A stretch of DNA of 64,000 nt from Qipengyuania algicida. Lineage in GTDB: Bacteria > Pseudomonadota > Alphaproteobacteria > Sphingomonadales > Sphingomonadaceae. Each line of letters starts with the position of its first letter. Position 1 is the stretch's first letter. The notes beneath the pieces were generated by a model, which was not told the DNA's origin, did not search any database, and worked only from the letters and a program-made list of their open reading frames with translations. Where the stretch lies: NCBI RefSeq assembly GCF_009828025.1, contig NZ_WTYA01000006.1, forward strand, positions 62,001 through 126,000, given 5' to 3'. Of this stretch, positions 55,389-63,512 are shown one piece after another. Both the position numbers and the translations under genes were made by a program.

Positions 55389-56990
55389 TCAGCTCTTTTC
55401 CTTCAGGCCCTTCATTGCCTCGTCGATCGAGCGCAGGGCTTCGGCGCGCTCGCTGTCGCTCATCGACTTGTGGCGCTTGATCTCGGCTCTTGCGGCGACC
55501 ATCGCATCATGGGCCTTGGCGAGAGCGGCGGTCTGGCACACAAACATCCGGGTGCGACCATCGCTGGTGGTTTCGGTCTCTGCCACTTCGGTCTGGCCGG
55601 AGCGGCATTCGATCCTCACGTCCGGTGCGGCATCCTTGCTTTTGGCGAAGGCGATGCGGATCTCCTTCTGGACCCGCTTCTGCATCTCGCCGTTCTCCGC
55701 CATCTCGGCACGGATCTCGGCAGTCTTTGCACCGACCTCGGCCATCTTCACCTTGAGTTCGGCGCGATCGGCCTCGGTCATCGTATCCTTGGAGTGCCAG
55801 ACCTGCTCTTCGACCTTGCGCTTGCCGTCCTTGTCGACGGTCACGGTACGCTCAACCCTCACCGTCTTGTGATCCTTTCCGTCATGCCATTCGGGTGCGG
55901 CAGGCGGTGCCGGAGGAGCGGGAGGCACCGGAGCAGTTGCGGCCGTTGGAGCCAGGGGAGCTTCGGGCGCCATCGGCGCTTCAGGAGCGGCGGGCGCTTC
56001 AGGCGCCGCCGGGGGTTGCGGCGCTTGCGGCGCGGCCTGGGCTTCGGCATAGCTGATCGAAGCGGTCAGCGGCAAAGCCAGCGCGGCCCCGCCAATCAGC
56101 ACCCGGCCCAGCAGGCGGCGGCGTGGAGTGATATCGGACATGGACAAATTCCTCAGGCGTTGAACGATGGATTTGTCGCCCAGCACGGGGCACGCCATGG
56201 CGGCGGCCAGCGGCGGGCGGGATGAAAAGCTCTTCACTCCGGCATAACAGGCGATGACATTGGCATAGGCGGCGCGCTGGTCGGGCGAGCGATGCTCGAC
56301 CACGCGGGCGTCGCAAGCCGATTCCTGATCGCGCCGCATCGCACGCCAGCCAAACCAGCCGAGCGGGTTGAACCAGTGCAGCGCAAACAGTGGCTGGACC
56401 AGGAAGTTGACCAGCAGATCGTGCCCGCGATGGTGCGAGAGTTCGTGATCGAGCGCGAGGTCGCGCGCCAGCCGATCCTCACCGGACATGAACCCGACCG
56501 GCAGGGCAATCACCTTGTCGAACACGCCGAACGCCACCGGACCTTCCGCAAGCGGTGTTTCGACCAGACGAACCTTGCCGATGTCCCCGACCGGGCGCGA
56601 ATTGTTTAACATCTGGCGACGGAGCTGGAAATATTGCTGGAAACGGCGCGCAAGGAAGATCGCTGTGCCTGCGAGCCATAGCGCCACCAGCCAGAACCCG
56701 TAATCGAACGACGAAGTGGTGTGCACCTGAGTCGTCGGAACCTGCGCAGCCAGCGCCACCATGTCGCTCGGAGCGAGATTTTGCGGCATGGCCACCGCCT
56801 GCGCCGCCTCGGCTGGGCGGAGCCACGCCGGGAGCACGATGGGCGGCATCACCAGTCGCACGAACGGAATTGCCCAGAGCATATAAGCGTAGCGCGGGCC
56901 AAAACGCCGGGACACAGGACGTCGTATCAGAAGGACGAGCGCCATCAGCACTCCGGTCCACAGCAGTGTTTCGAGCAGAAATTCTCTCAT
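55389..56990 (-). CDS. M56 family (BlaR1-like) membrane metalloprotease
   Basis: A 533-residue signal-transducing protease. The N-terminal part has about three transmembrane helices; the zinc motif H182-E183-L-S-H186 (ALDHELSHHRGHD) lies in the cytoplasmic protease region. A fourth helix (RVLIGGAALALPLTAS) exposes the C-terminal part to the periplasm. That part is a Pro/Ala-rich linker with repeated APEAP units (about 325-375) and then a charged helical domain. No SxxK penicillin-binding domain is seen, so it is not a classical beta-lactam sensor. It overlaps the BlaI-like repressor gene by 4 bases (ATGA). Confidence 0.85.
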   Translation of the reverse strand: MREFLLETLLWTGVLMALVLLIRRPVSRRFGPRYAYMLWAIPFVRLVMPPIVLPAWLRPAEAAQAVAMPQNLAPSDMVALAAQVPTTQVHTTSSFDYGFWLVALWLAGTAIFLARRFQQYFQLRRQMLNNSRPVGDIGKVRLVETPLAEGPVAFGVFDKVIALPVGFMSGEDRLARDLALDHELSHHRGHDLLVNFLVQPLFALHWFNPLGWFGWRAMRRDQESACDARVVEHRSPDQRAAYANVIACYAGVKSFSSRPPLAAAMACPVLGDKSIVQRLRNLSMSDITPRRRLLGRVLIGGAALALPLTASISYAEAQAAPQAPQPPAAPEAPAAPEAPMAPEAPLAPTAATAPVPPAPPAPPAAPEWHDGKDHKTVRVERTVTVDKDGKRKVEEQVWHSKDTMTEADRAELKVKMAEVGAKTAEIRAEMAENGEMQKRVQKEIRIAFAKSKDAAPDVRIECRSGQTEVAETETTSDGRTRMFVCQTAALAKAHDAMVAARAEIKRHKSMSDSERAEALRSIDEAMKGLKEKS

Positions 56991-57373
56991 GAGCGCAGCT
57001 CCCTCAGCAGCTTCTCGATTTCAGCCAGATCGTTATCGTCGAGCGCTTCGTTCTCGGCGAGTTGGGCGAACAGCGACGCGGGGCGACCGCCGAACAGGCG
57101 ATCGACCAGGCGTTTCGATTCCTGACCGACATAGTCGGACCGTGCGATGGCGGGAGAATAGAGGAAGCGCCGACCATCGGGCTCGGTCGAGACGGCCCCC
57201 TTGTTGACGAGCCGCGACAGCAGCGTCTTGACCGTCGGCATGGTCCAGTCCCGCTCGCGGCAGACGCGGTCGAAGACATCAGATGCGCTCAGCGGGCTCT
57301 GGTCCCACAAAGCTTCCATGACGGCGTGTTCGGCTTCGCTGATTGCGCTGGAAGGTGCTGACTTGCGGCTCAC
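56987..57373 (-). CDS. BlaI/MecI/CopY family transcriptional repressor
   Basis: A 128-residue winged-helix repressor starting at GTG 57373. ISEAEHAVMEALWDQSPLSASDVFDRV and TVKTLLSRLVNKGAVSTEPDGRRF are the DNA-binding part. The C-terminal helices carry the dimerisation region and the site normally cut by the partner M56 protease. It is first in a two-gene coupled unit. Three TAC-N4-GTA sites lie just upstream, the nearest covering its Shine-Dalgarno sequence, so autorepression is likely. Confidence 0.9.
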   Translation of the reverse strand: MSRKSAPSSAISEAEHAVMEALWDQSPLSASDVFDRVCRERDWTMPTVKTLLSRLVNKGAVSTEPDGRRFLYSPAIARSDYVGQESKRLVDRLFGGRPASLFAQLAENEALDDNDLAEIEKLLRELRS

Positions 57374-57380
57374 GCGTAAC

Positions 57381-57431
57381 TACTCCCGTAATCTTCTGAC
57401 TACGTTTGTAGACTTATCGATTACGAGTGTA
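57381..57431 (+). promoter_or_regulatory. predicted BlaI-type operator array
   Basis: Three ten-base sites of the form TAC-N4-GTA: TACTCCCGTA (57381-57390), TACGTTTGTA (57401-57410) and TACGAGTGTA (57422-57431). Starts are 20 and 21 bases apart, i.e. about two helix turns, so dimers would bind one face. The core resembles the TACA-NN-TGTA operators of BlaI/MecI. The first site contains the repressor gene's GGGAG Shine-Dalgarno sequence on the minus strand. Confidence 0.6.
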
Positions 57432-57566
57432 AACCGTCATTCCCGCCCTTCCTTGTCGTTGGACGGATCGCTCATGTCATTTGTCGAGTGAGAGTGCGGT
57501 GCAAACCGCTGTCGGCGATGGCGGGGGCGAACCGGCAGTTGTGCCAGCCCGCCCTCACCAGCCGGA

Positions 57567-59399
57567 TCAATAAACCCGCTTCTTGGGCTTGATGTATTCC
57601 ATGTCGTCGGTGAGCGTATATTCGTGCACCGGACGATAGTTGAGCGTTACCGCACCGCCGCTGCCGCCCCATCCGGTGAACCACGCGAGAGTGTGCTTCA
57701 TCCAATTGGCGTCGTCGCGGTCGGGGAAATCCTCGTGCGCGTGGGCGCCGCGGCTTTCCTTTCGCGCTTCGGCGCTCGCCATGGTGACATTGGCCTGCGC
57801 CATCAGATTGTCGAGCTCGAGCGTTTCGATCAGATCCGAGTTCCAGATCAGCGACCGGTCGGAGACATGCACATCCTCCAGCCGCTTGTTGATCGTGGTC
57901 AGTTCCTTCACGCCTTCGGACAGACCTTCGCTGTCGCGGAAAACCGCAGCGTGCTTGGTCATCGCCTTCTGCATTTCTTCACGGATCTTGGCCGTCGAAG
58001 CCTTGCCGTCGGCCTTGCGGAAATGGTCGAGACGGGTGAGCGCGAAGTCGAGGCTGCCTTCCGGCAGTTCGTCATGCGCAATACCCGGCTTGATGATTTC
58101 CTTGAGACGATGCCCGGTCGCACGTCCGAACACGACGAGGTCGATCAGCGAGTTCGAGCCGAGCCGGTTGGCACCATGCACCGAAACGCAGGCCGCCTCG
58201 CCCACGGCGAACAGGCCGGGCACGGTCTTTTCCGGATCGCCCGCATCCCCGGCGATCACCTCGCCGTGATAGTTCGTCGGGATACCGCCCATGTTGTAAT
58301 GCACTGTCGGCACCACCGGCAGCGGCTGGCGGGTCAGGTCGACACCGGCGAAGATCTTGCCACTCTCGGTAATTCCCGGGAGCCGCTCGGCGAGGATCTT
58401 GGGATCGATATGGTCGAGGTGGAGGAAGATGTGATCCTTCTCATCCCCGACGCCGCGGCCTTCGCGGATTTCGAGCGCCATCGAGCGGCTGACAACGTCG
58501 CGGCTGGCGAGATCCTTCGCGCTCGGCGCGTAACGCTCCATGAAGCGCTCGCCTTCGGAATTGGTGAGATAGCCGCCCTCGCCGCGCGCGCCTTCGGTAA
58601 TCAGCACGCCCGCGCCGTAAATGCCGGTCGGGTGGAACTGCACGAATTCCATGTCCTGCAGCGGCAGGCCAGCACGAAGCACCATGCCGCCACCGTCGCC
58701 GGTACAGGTGTGAGCAGACGTAGCGGTATAATAGCAGCGGCCATAACCGCCGGTCGCCAGCACCACCGCATGGGCGCGGAAGCAGTGGATCGTGCCATCA
58801 TCGAGGCACATCGCCACCACGCCGCGGCACTTGCCGTCTTCCATGATCAAATCGATGGCGAAATATTCGATGAAGAAGTCCGCGTCATACTTCAGGCTCT
58901 GCTGATAGAGCGCGTGGAGCATGGCATGGCCGGTGCGGTCGGCGGCGGCACAGGTGCGCTGGACCGGAGGCCCCTCACCCATGTTCTGCATGTGCCCACC
59001 GAAAGGGCGCTGGTAGATCGTGCCGTCCTCGTTGCGGCTGAACGGCACGCCCGCATGCTCCAGCTCGTACACCGCCTGCGGCGCTTCGCGGACCATATAT
59101 TCGATTGCGTCCTGATCGCCGAGCCAGTCCGATCCCTTGACGGTATCGTACATGTGCCACGACCAGTGATCGGGCGTGTTGTTGCCCAGCGATGCAGCGA
59201 TGCCGCCCTGCGCGGCGACGGTGTGGCTGCGCGTCGGGAACACCTTGGAAATGTTCGCGGTCCTCAGGCCTGCCTCGGCAGAACCCATGGTTGCGCGCAG
59301 GCCCGATCCGCCCGCACCCACGACCACTACGTCATAGGTGTGGTTGACGATCGTATAGTCCGACCACTTGTCGGAAGTATTGGCTTCGGTGTTCGCCAT
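57567..59399 (-). CDS. sdhA: succinate dehydrogenase flavoprotein subunit
   Basis: A 610-residue catalytic subunit of respiratory complex [20 protein letters not shown] is the FAD loop and [17 protein letters not shown] holds the FAD-attachment His. [18 protein letters not shown] and [17 protein letters not shown] are family signatures, and [17 protein letters not shown] marks the C-terminal domain. Its ATG overlaps the sdhD stop by one base. The iron-sulfur subunit gene sdhB does not follow, and the next gene downstream is the BlaI-type repressor. Confidence 0.96.
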   Translation of the reverse strand: MANTEANTSDKWSDYTIVNHTYDVVVVGAGGSGLRATMGSAEAGLRTANISKVFPTRSHTVAAQGGIAASLGNNTPDHWSWHMYDTVKGSDWLGDQDAIEYMVREAPQAVYELEHAGVPFSRNEDGTIYQRPFGGHMQNMGEGPPVQRTCAAADRTGHAMLHALYQQSLKYDADFFIEYFAIDLIMEDGKCRGVVAMCLDDGTIHCFRAHAVVLATGGYGRCYYTATSAHTCTGDGGGMVLRAGLPLQDMEFVQFHPTGIYGAGVLITEGARGEGGYLTNSEGERFMERYAPSAKDLASRDVVSRSMALEIREGRGVGDEKDHIFLHLDHIDPKILAERLPGITESGKIFAGVDLTRQPLPVVPTVHYNMGGIPTNYHGEVIAGDAGDPEKTVPGLFAVGEAACVSVHGANRLGSNSLIDLVVFGRATGHRLKEIIKPGIAHDELPEGSLDFALTRLDHFRKADGKASTAKIREEMQKAMTKHAAVFRDSEGLSEGVKELTTINKRLEDVHVSDRSLIWNSDLIETLELDNLMAQANVTMASAEARKESRGAHAHEDFPDRDDANWMKHTLAWFTGWGGSGGAVTLNYRPVHEYTLTDDMEYIKPKKRVY

Positions 59400-59785
59400 C
59401 AGGCGGCTCCTAGAAATGCGATGCGAGCGATGGAGATGAGACCGAAAGCGGCCCCTCCGAAAGCTGCGAAATTAAGCAGGACGATCAGCGCAAAGCGGCT
59501 ACCGCTCTCGTGGACATAGTCCTCGATCAGCACCTGTAGCCCGAGCCGCGCGTGCCAGAAGACCGAGATCACGAGCAGCGCCAGCGCGGTCGCGGTCAGC
59601 GGGCTCGCCACCCATTGCGCCACCGTGCCCTGATCGTAAGCCGGCAGCAGCATCAGGCTGACCACCAGAAACAGCATGAGGATGAAATTGCCGATCGCGG
59701 TGAAGCGTTGCAGCAACCAGTGATGCGCGCCGTGATGGGCGCTGCCGAGGCCTCTGACGCGGCCGAGTTCGGTTCCGTTACCCAT
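59399..59785 (-). CDS. sdhD: succinate dehydrogenase membrane anchor subunit SdhD
   Basis: A 128-residue protein with three transmembrane helices ([40 protein letters not shown] and [17 protein letters not shown]). The heme/quinone-region His is in [16 protein letters not shown], typical of SdhD. It lies 11 bases after sdhC and overlaps sdhA by one base. Confidence 0.92.
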   Translation of the reverse strand: MGNGTELGRVRGLGSAHHGAHHWLLQRFTAIGNFILMLFLVVSLMLLPAYDQGTVAQWVASPLTATALALLVISVFWHARLGLQVLIEDYVHESGSRFALIVLLNFAAFGGAAFGLISIARIAFLGAA

Positions 59786-59796
59786 GAGCTACGCCC

Positions 59797-60177
59797 CTAT
59801 TTGGTGAGGATGATCGCCCAGAAGGCGACGGTGAAAAGAACGCCCAGCACCGGCGCGGCGATGGACCAGGCGCGGTTGGCCTTGAGTTCGTAACCCGCAC
59901 CGATGTCGAGCACGAAATGCCTGAGGCCGCTCATCAGGTGACTGAAGAACGCCCAACTCAACCCGACCAGCACGACCCAGCCGATGGGCGTCGTCATGAC
60001 CCCGACAAATGTCTGGTAGGCTTCGACACCCGAAGCGAGCGCGCCGAGCCACCACAGCAGCACGGCCAGGCCGACGATCGCCAACCCGTCCCCGGTGACA
60101 CGGTGAAGGATGGAAATGAACATTTGCGGTGCCCATTTCCAGATTTGCAGGTGAGGTGAGAGCGGTCTTTCGGCCAT
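59797..60177 (-). CDS. sdhC: succinate dehydrogenase cytochrome b556 subunit SdhC
   Basis: A 126-residue membrane subunit. RPLSPHLQIWKWAPQMFISILHRVTG is the SdhC N-terminal signature with the quinone-site Ser/Arg, and HLMSGLRHFVLDIG carries the heme-ligand His. Three hydrophobic helices follow the family plan. ATG 60177 (MAERPLSP) was chosen over an upstream frame opening at 60282. It is first of sdhC-sdhD-sdhA and divergent from the SDR gene. Confidence 0.93.
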   Translation of the reverse strand: MAERPLSPHLQIWKWAPQMFISILHRVTGDGLAIVGLAVLLWWLGALASGVEAYQTFVGVMTTPIGWVVLVGLSWAFFSHLMSGLRHFVLDIGAGYELKANRAWSIAAPVLGVLFTVAFWAIILTK

Positions 60178-60287
60178 CGCGCAATCCGGTTCGTTTGTCT
60201 TACAGTGGCCCCCACTTAACGGGTCGTGCGCAAGAGGCAAGGAGCGCGGGGTCGACAAGTGACGCAAATTTGCGAATAGCACTTGCC

Positions 60288-60998
60288 ATGACCTGCATTC
60301 TCCTGACCGGATCGAGCCGCGGAATCGGCGCTGCGGCGAAGCAATCGCTGACTGAACGCGGGGTGCGCGTCATCGGGCAGGCGACATCCGCAAGCGATGA
60401 CGAAACGCTTGCCGCCGACTTCGGCGATCCGCTCGCGCCAAAGCAATTATGGGATGCGGCGATGGAATTGTCGGGTGGTGCTATCGACGTTCTGGTGAAC
60501 AACGCAGGATTGTTCATAGAAAACCCGATCGACCAGTCCGACATCGAATGGCTCGACAAATGGGAGGATACGCTACGGATCAATCTGACTTCCGCTGCGC
60601 AACTCTCGCGCTTTGCTGTCCAGCACTGGCAAGAGCGCGGCTGCGGCGGACGGATCGTCCATGTCGCCAGCCGCGCGGGGCACCGCGGCGATTCCCCGGC
60701 GCATTGGCACTATGCGGCGAGCAAGGGCGGAATGCTGGCGCTGCACAAGACCATCGCGCGCGCCTATGCGAGTGAGGACATTCTCAGCTTCGCGATCACG
60801 CCCGGTTTCACCGACACGGCCATGGCGGGAGACTATCTTGAAAGCCGCGGCGGGGACGGGTTGCTGGCGGACATCCCGCTTGGCCGGGTGGCAACACCCG
60901 AAGAAATCGCGTCCATCGTCATCTTCTGCGCGCTCGACGCCCCGGCCAGCATGACCGGCGCGACCATCGATGCCAATGGAGCCAGCTATGTTCGTTAG
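60288..60998 (+). CDS. SDR family NAD(P)-dependent oxidoreductase
   Basis: A 236-residue short-chain dehydrogenase. ILLTGSSRGIGAAAKQSL binds the cofactor, VLVNNAGLFIENP is the structural motif, and the catalytic Ser/Tyr/Lys lie in VHVASRAGHRG and HWHYAASKGGM. The C-terminus ends GATIDANGASYVR. ATG 60288 was chosen because the cofactor loop starts at once. The B3 beta-lactamase gene begins inside its last 11 bases. Confidence 0.9.
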   Translation: MTCILLTGSSRGIGAAAKQSLTERGVRVIGQATSASDDETLAADFGDPLAPKQLWDAAMELSGGAIDVLVNNAGLFIENPIDQSDIEWLDKWEDTLRINLTSAAQLSRFAVQHWQERGCGGRIVHVASRAGHRGDSPAHWHYAASKGGMLALHKTIARAYASEDILSFAITPGFTDTAMAGDYLESRGGDGLLADIPLGRVATPEEIASIVIFCALDAPASMTGATIDANGASYVR

Positions 60999-61872
60999 TA
61001 TCCTTGCCGCCGCTTTGGCCGCCACTGCGCCCGCGACAGGTGATGCAGGCACGCAGCAGCCGGTCGATCCCGCAAGCTGGGCCAACGTCTGCAAGCCTTG
61101 GGACGAGTGGAACAAGCCCGCCCCTCCCTATCGCATTTATGGCAATACCTATTACGTCGGCACCTGCGGCATATCCGCGATTCTCGTGGTCGGCGACAAG
61201 GGCGCGATCCTGATCGACGGCGGACCGTCCGATGCGGGCAAATTGGTCGCGAAGAATATCGAGGCGCTCGGGTTCAAGCTTTCCGACGTCAAGATCCTGC
61301 TCGAAACGCATGAGCATTTCGACCATGCGGGCGGACTTGCCGAGCTGAAACGGCTGACCGGTGCAAAAATGCTCGCATCGCCCGATGCGGCCAAGGCGCT
61401 CGAACAAGGCGGCCCCATTCCGGAAGATCCGCAATTTGAGGAACATGGCACTTTCCCAAAAGTCGCCGTCGACGGTCTCATCCGCGATGGGGAAGTGGTG
61501 CGGCTCGGCAATCTCGCCTTGCAAGCACATGCAACGCCCGGTCACACGACTGGCGCGCTGAGCTGGAGCTGGAAAGCCTGCGATGGCACGCGCTGCCATA
61601 CGGTCGCCTATGTCGACAGCCTGTCCCCGGTCAGCAGCGATTCCTACCGTTTTTCGGACCACCCGGCCTATCTTGCTACATATCGCAAGAGCATCGCGAC
61701 GGTAGCCAAGCTGCCATGCGATATCCTGCTGACCCCGCATCCCTCGCAAAGCGACATGGTCAAGCGTGCCGCAATTGGCTCCATGCTGGGAGGGTACACT
61801 TGTGCGCAACGCGCGAAAGATCTGACCAAGTCACTCGATGAACGCCTGGCGAAGGAAGCCCATGGCAGATAG
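60988..61872 (+). CDS. subclass B3 metallo-beta-lactamase
   Basis: A 294-residue periplasmic zinc hydrolase with a signal peptide (MFVSILAAALAATAPATG). The B3 metal site is complete: H108, H110, D112 and H113 in ETHEHFDHAGG, the next His in ATPGHTTGALSW and the last in LTPHPSQSDM. The entry PYRIYGNTYYVGTCGISAIL is the B3 N-terminal form. Chromosomal B3 enzymes are known from Erythrobacter species. GGAG lies six bases before ATG 60988. It overlaps both neighbours by 11 bases, so it is probably part of a core operon and not a mobile gene. Confidence 0.9.
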   Translation: MFVSILAAALAATAPATGDAGTQQPVDPASWANVCKPWDEWNKPAPPYRIYGNTYYVGTCGISAILVVGDKGAILIDGGPSDAGKLVAKNIEALGFKLSDVKILLETHEHFDHAGGLAELKRLTGAKMLASPDAAKALEQGGPIPEDPQFEEHGTFPKVAVDGLIRDGEVVRLGNLALQAHATPGHTTGALSWSWKACDGTRCHTVAYVDSLSPVSSDSYRFSDHPAYLATYRKSIATVAKLPCDILLTPHPSQSDMVKRAAIGSMLGGYTCAQRAKDLTKSLDERLAKEAHGR

Positions 61873-62761
61873 CTGGAAAATCACCGGTTTTGCCTCCAAG
61901 GCGGAGGTGCAGGCCGCGCTGCTGGCGCATGACGAGGTCGAGGAATGGGACTTCGACATGGTCATTGCCGGGCGCGAAGTGGCCGAGGACCGTCTGCTCG
62001 AATGGGTCATCGAGGTCTGGCTCCCGCGCGAGCCGACCGCAGCTGACAAACGCGCCGTTGCAGCGCTGTTTGCCGATAGAGCGCCCGAGCTTTCGACCGA
62101 GAAACTGCCGCCGACCGACTGGGTGATCGAAAGCCAGAAGGGCGTCGATCCGATCAACGCGGGGCCATTTCATGTGCGCACACCCGAACATCCCGCCAGT
62201 GATGACGCCGTCAATCTGGTGATCCCCGCCAGCCAGGCTTTCGGAACCGGACAGCACGCGACCACCGCAGGATGTCTCGCGATGCTCGCGCTGATGCGGC
62301 GCGAGGGCGTGATGGTGCGCAATGCCGCAGATATCGGCACCGGCACCGGCCTGCTGGCGCTCGGCGCGCTGAGACTGTGGCCGAGAGCGTTGATGACGGT
62401 ATCGGATATCGATCCGATCTGCGTCGGCGTGGTCGAGGATAATGCCGCGCTCAACGGTGCGACAATCGGCGCAGGTCGCGGAGAAATGCTGATGGTCGTC
62501 ACCGATGGCATGGCGGACCCCGTGCTGAAGGCGCGCGGTCCCTACGACCTGCTGATCGCCAATATCCTCGCGCGCCCGCTGATCGAGCTGGCACCCGATT
62601 TCGGCAAAGCTGTGAGTGGAGGCGGACATATCGTCCTGGCGGGCCTGTTGGCGACGCAGGAACACGCCGTCCGAAGCGCCTATCGCCGAGCCGGATTCCG
62701 CCTCGCGCGGCGGCTGGTCAATGGAGACTGGTCGATCCTGTGGCTGCGCAAGCGGCGCTGA
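61862..62761 (+). CDS. prmA: 50S ribosomal protein L11 methyltransferase family
   Basis: A 299-residue SAM-dependent protein methyltransferase. FGTGQHATTAGCLAML and ADIGTGTGLLALGAL form the SAM site, and YDLLIANILARPLIELAPDF is the PrmA active-site signature. It trimethylates lysines and the N-terminus of L11. ATG 61862 overlaps the beta-lactamase stop by 11 bases; the frame is also open to 61838. Confidence 0.93.
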   Translation: MADSWKITGFASKAEVQAALLAHDEVEEWDFDMVIAGREVAEDRLLEWVIEVWLPREPTAADKRAVAALFADRAPELSTEKLPPTDWVIESQKGVDPINAGPFHVRTPEHPASDDAVNLVIPASQAFGTGQHATTAGCLAMLALMRREGVMVRNAADIGTGTGLLALGALRLWPRALMTVSDIDPICVGVVEDNAALNGATIGAGRGEMLMVVTDGMADPVLKARGPYDLLIANILARPLIELAPDFGKAVSGGGHIVLAGLLATQEHAVRSAYRRAGFRLARRLVNGDWSILWLRKRR

Positions 62762-63459
62762 GGGTGCTTAAGCAGCGCATCGCGATCCAGCTGTTGGGAT
62801 TTGCGCTCACCGTCTCCATTCTTGCCACACTCGTGTTTTTCGTCGGCGGTTGGATCGCCAGCAGCATTCCGCGCAATCCCGACTGGCGCGAGCCCGAGAC
62901 CGGGATCACGATCCTCGTTGCAGACAACGGCCTCCATACTGAACTGGTCCTGCCCATCGTCACGCCGGAAGAGGATTGGCGGCAGACTTTTCCGGCGCTG
63001 TACCTGCCGCGCGACGACGGCCAGTATCCCACCCATGTCGCCATCGGTTGGGGGGAGAAAGATGTGTTCCTTCACACGCCGACCTGGTCCGATCTCAAAC
63101 CCGCGACCGTCTGGCACATCGCCATTCACGGAGGTTCGGCCATCATTCGGCTGACGCCTTTCGTGCGCCCCGCGCCCGATCGCTGGTATCGCCCCCTGCG
63201 CCTTCGCCCCGACGAATACCGAAGGCTGGTGCGCAGTATCCTCGGCTCGCTTCCGCCCCTGCCGCTGGGAAGCCCACGCCAATCCTATCGCGGCTTCGAC
63301 CCATCCGCCTTCAACTACGACGCGCTGGGTCGCTACACCTTTGCCAATAGCTGCAACCAGTGGACCTCGAACCAGCTTGCAGCAGCAGGCGTGCGCACAG
63401 GATACTGGACGCCCTTTTCGGGCGGCGTGATGAAGTGGGTGCCTCAAACGGATCCGTGA
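62740..63459 (+). CDS. TIGR02117/DUF2459 family protein
   Basis: A 239-residue membrane-anchored protein. One N-terminal helix (LLGFALTVSILATLVFFVGG) precedes a domain with ADNGLHTELVLP, YPTHVAIGWGEKDVFLHTP and the C-terminal YTFANSCNQWTSNQLAAAGV. The Cys and His in these motifs suggest an NlpC/P60-like or other thiol-hydrolase fold, but the function is not established. The start is GTG 62740, overlapping prmA by 22 bases; GTG 62764, just after the prmA stop, is equally possible. Confidence 0.8.
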   Translation: MAAQAALRVLKQRIAIQLLGFALTVSILATLVFFVGGWIASSIPRNPDWREPETGITILVADNGLHTELVLPIVTPEEDWRQTFPALYLPRDDGQYPTHVAIGWGEKDVFLHTPTWSDLKPATVWHIAIHGGSAIIRLTPFVRPAPDRWYRPLRLRPDEYRRLVRSILGSLPPLPLGSPRQSYRGFDPSAFNYDALGRYTFANSCNQWTSNQLAAAGVRTGYWTPFSGGVMKWVPQTDP

Positions 63460-63512
63460 CATCGCTTCGGAATCATGCATGATAACGCTACCAGAACAAC
63501 AGGGAGGATGGG

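Noticed and set aside
55389..57373. Calling the pair blaR1-blaI controlling the B3 beta-lactamase
   Set aside because: No penicillin-binding sensor is present, and the B3 gene lies 3.6 kb away inside another operon with no matching operator seen.
57624..59519. Long plus-strand open frame (about 630 codons)
   Set aside because: It lies antisense to sdhA, whose protein is unmistakable. The shadow translation has no recognisable motif and is explained by GC-rich third positions.
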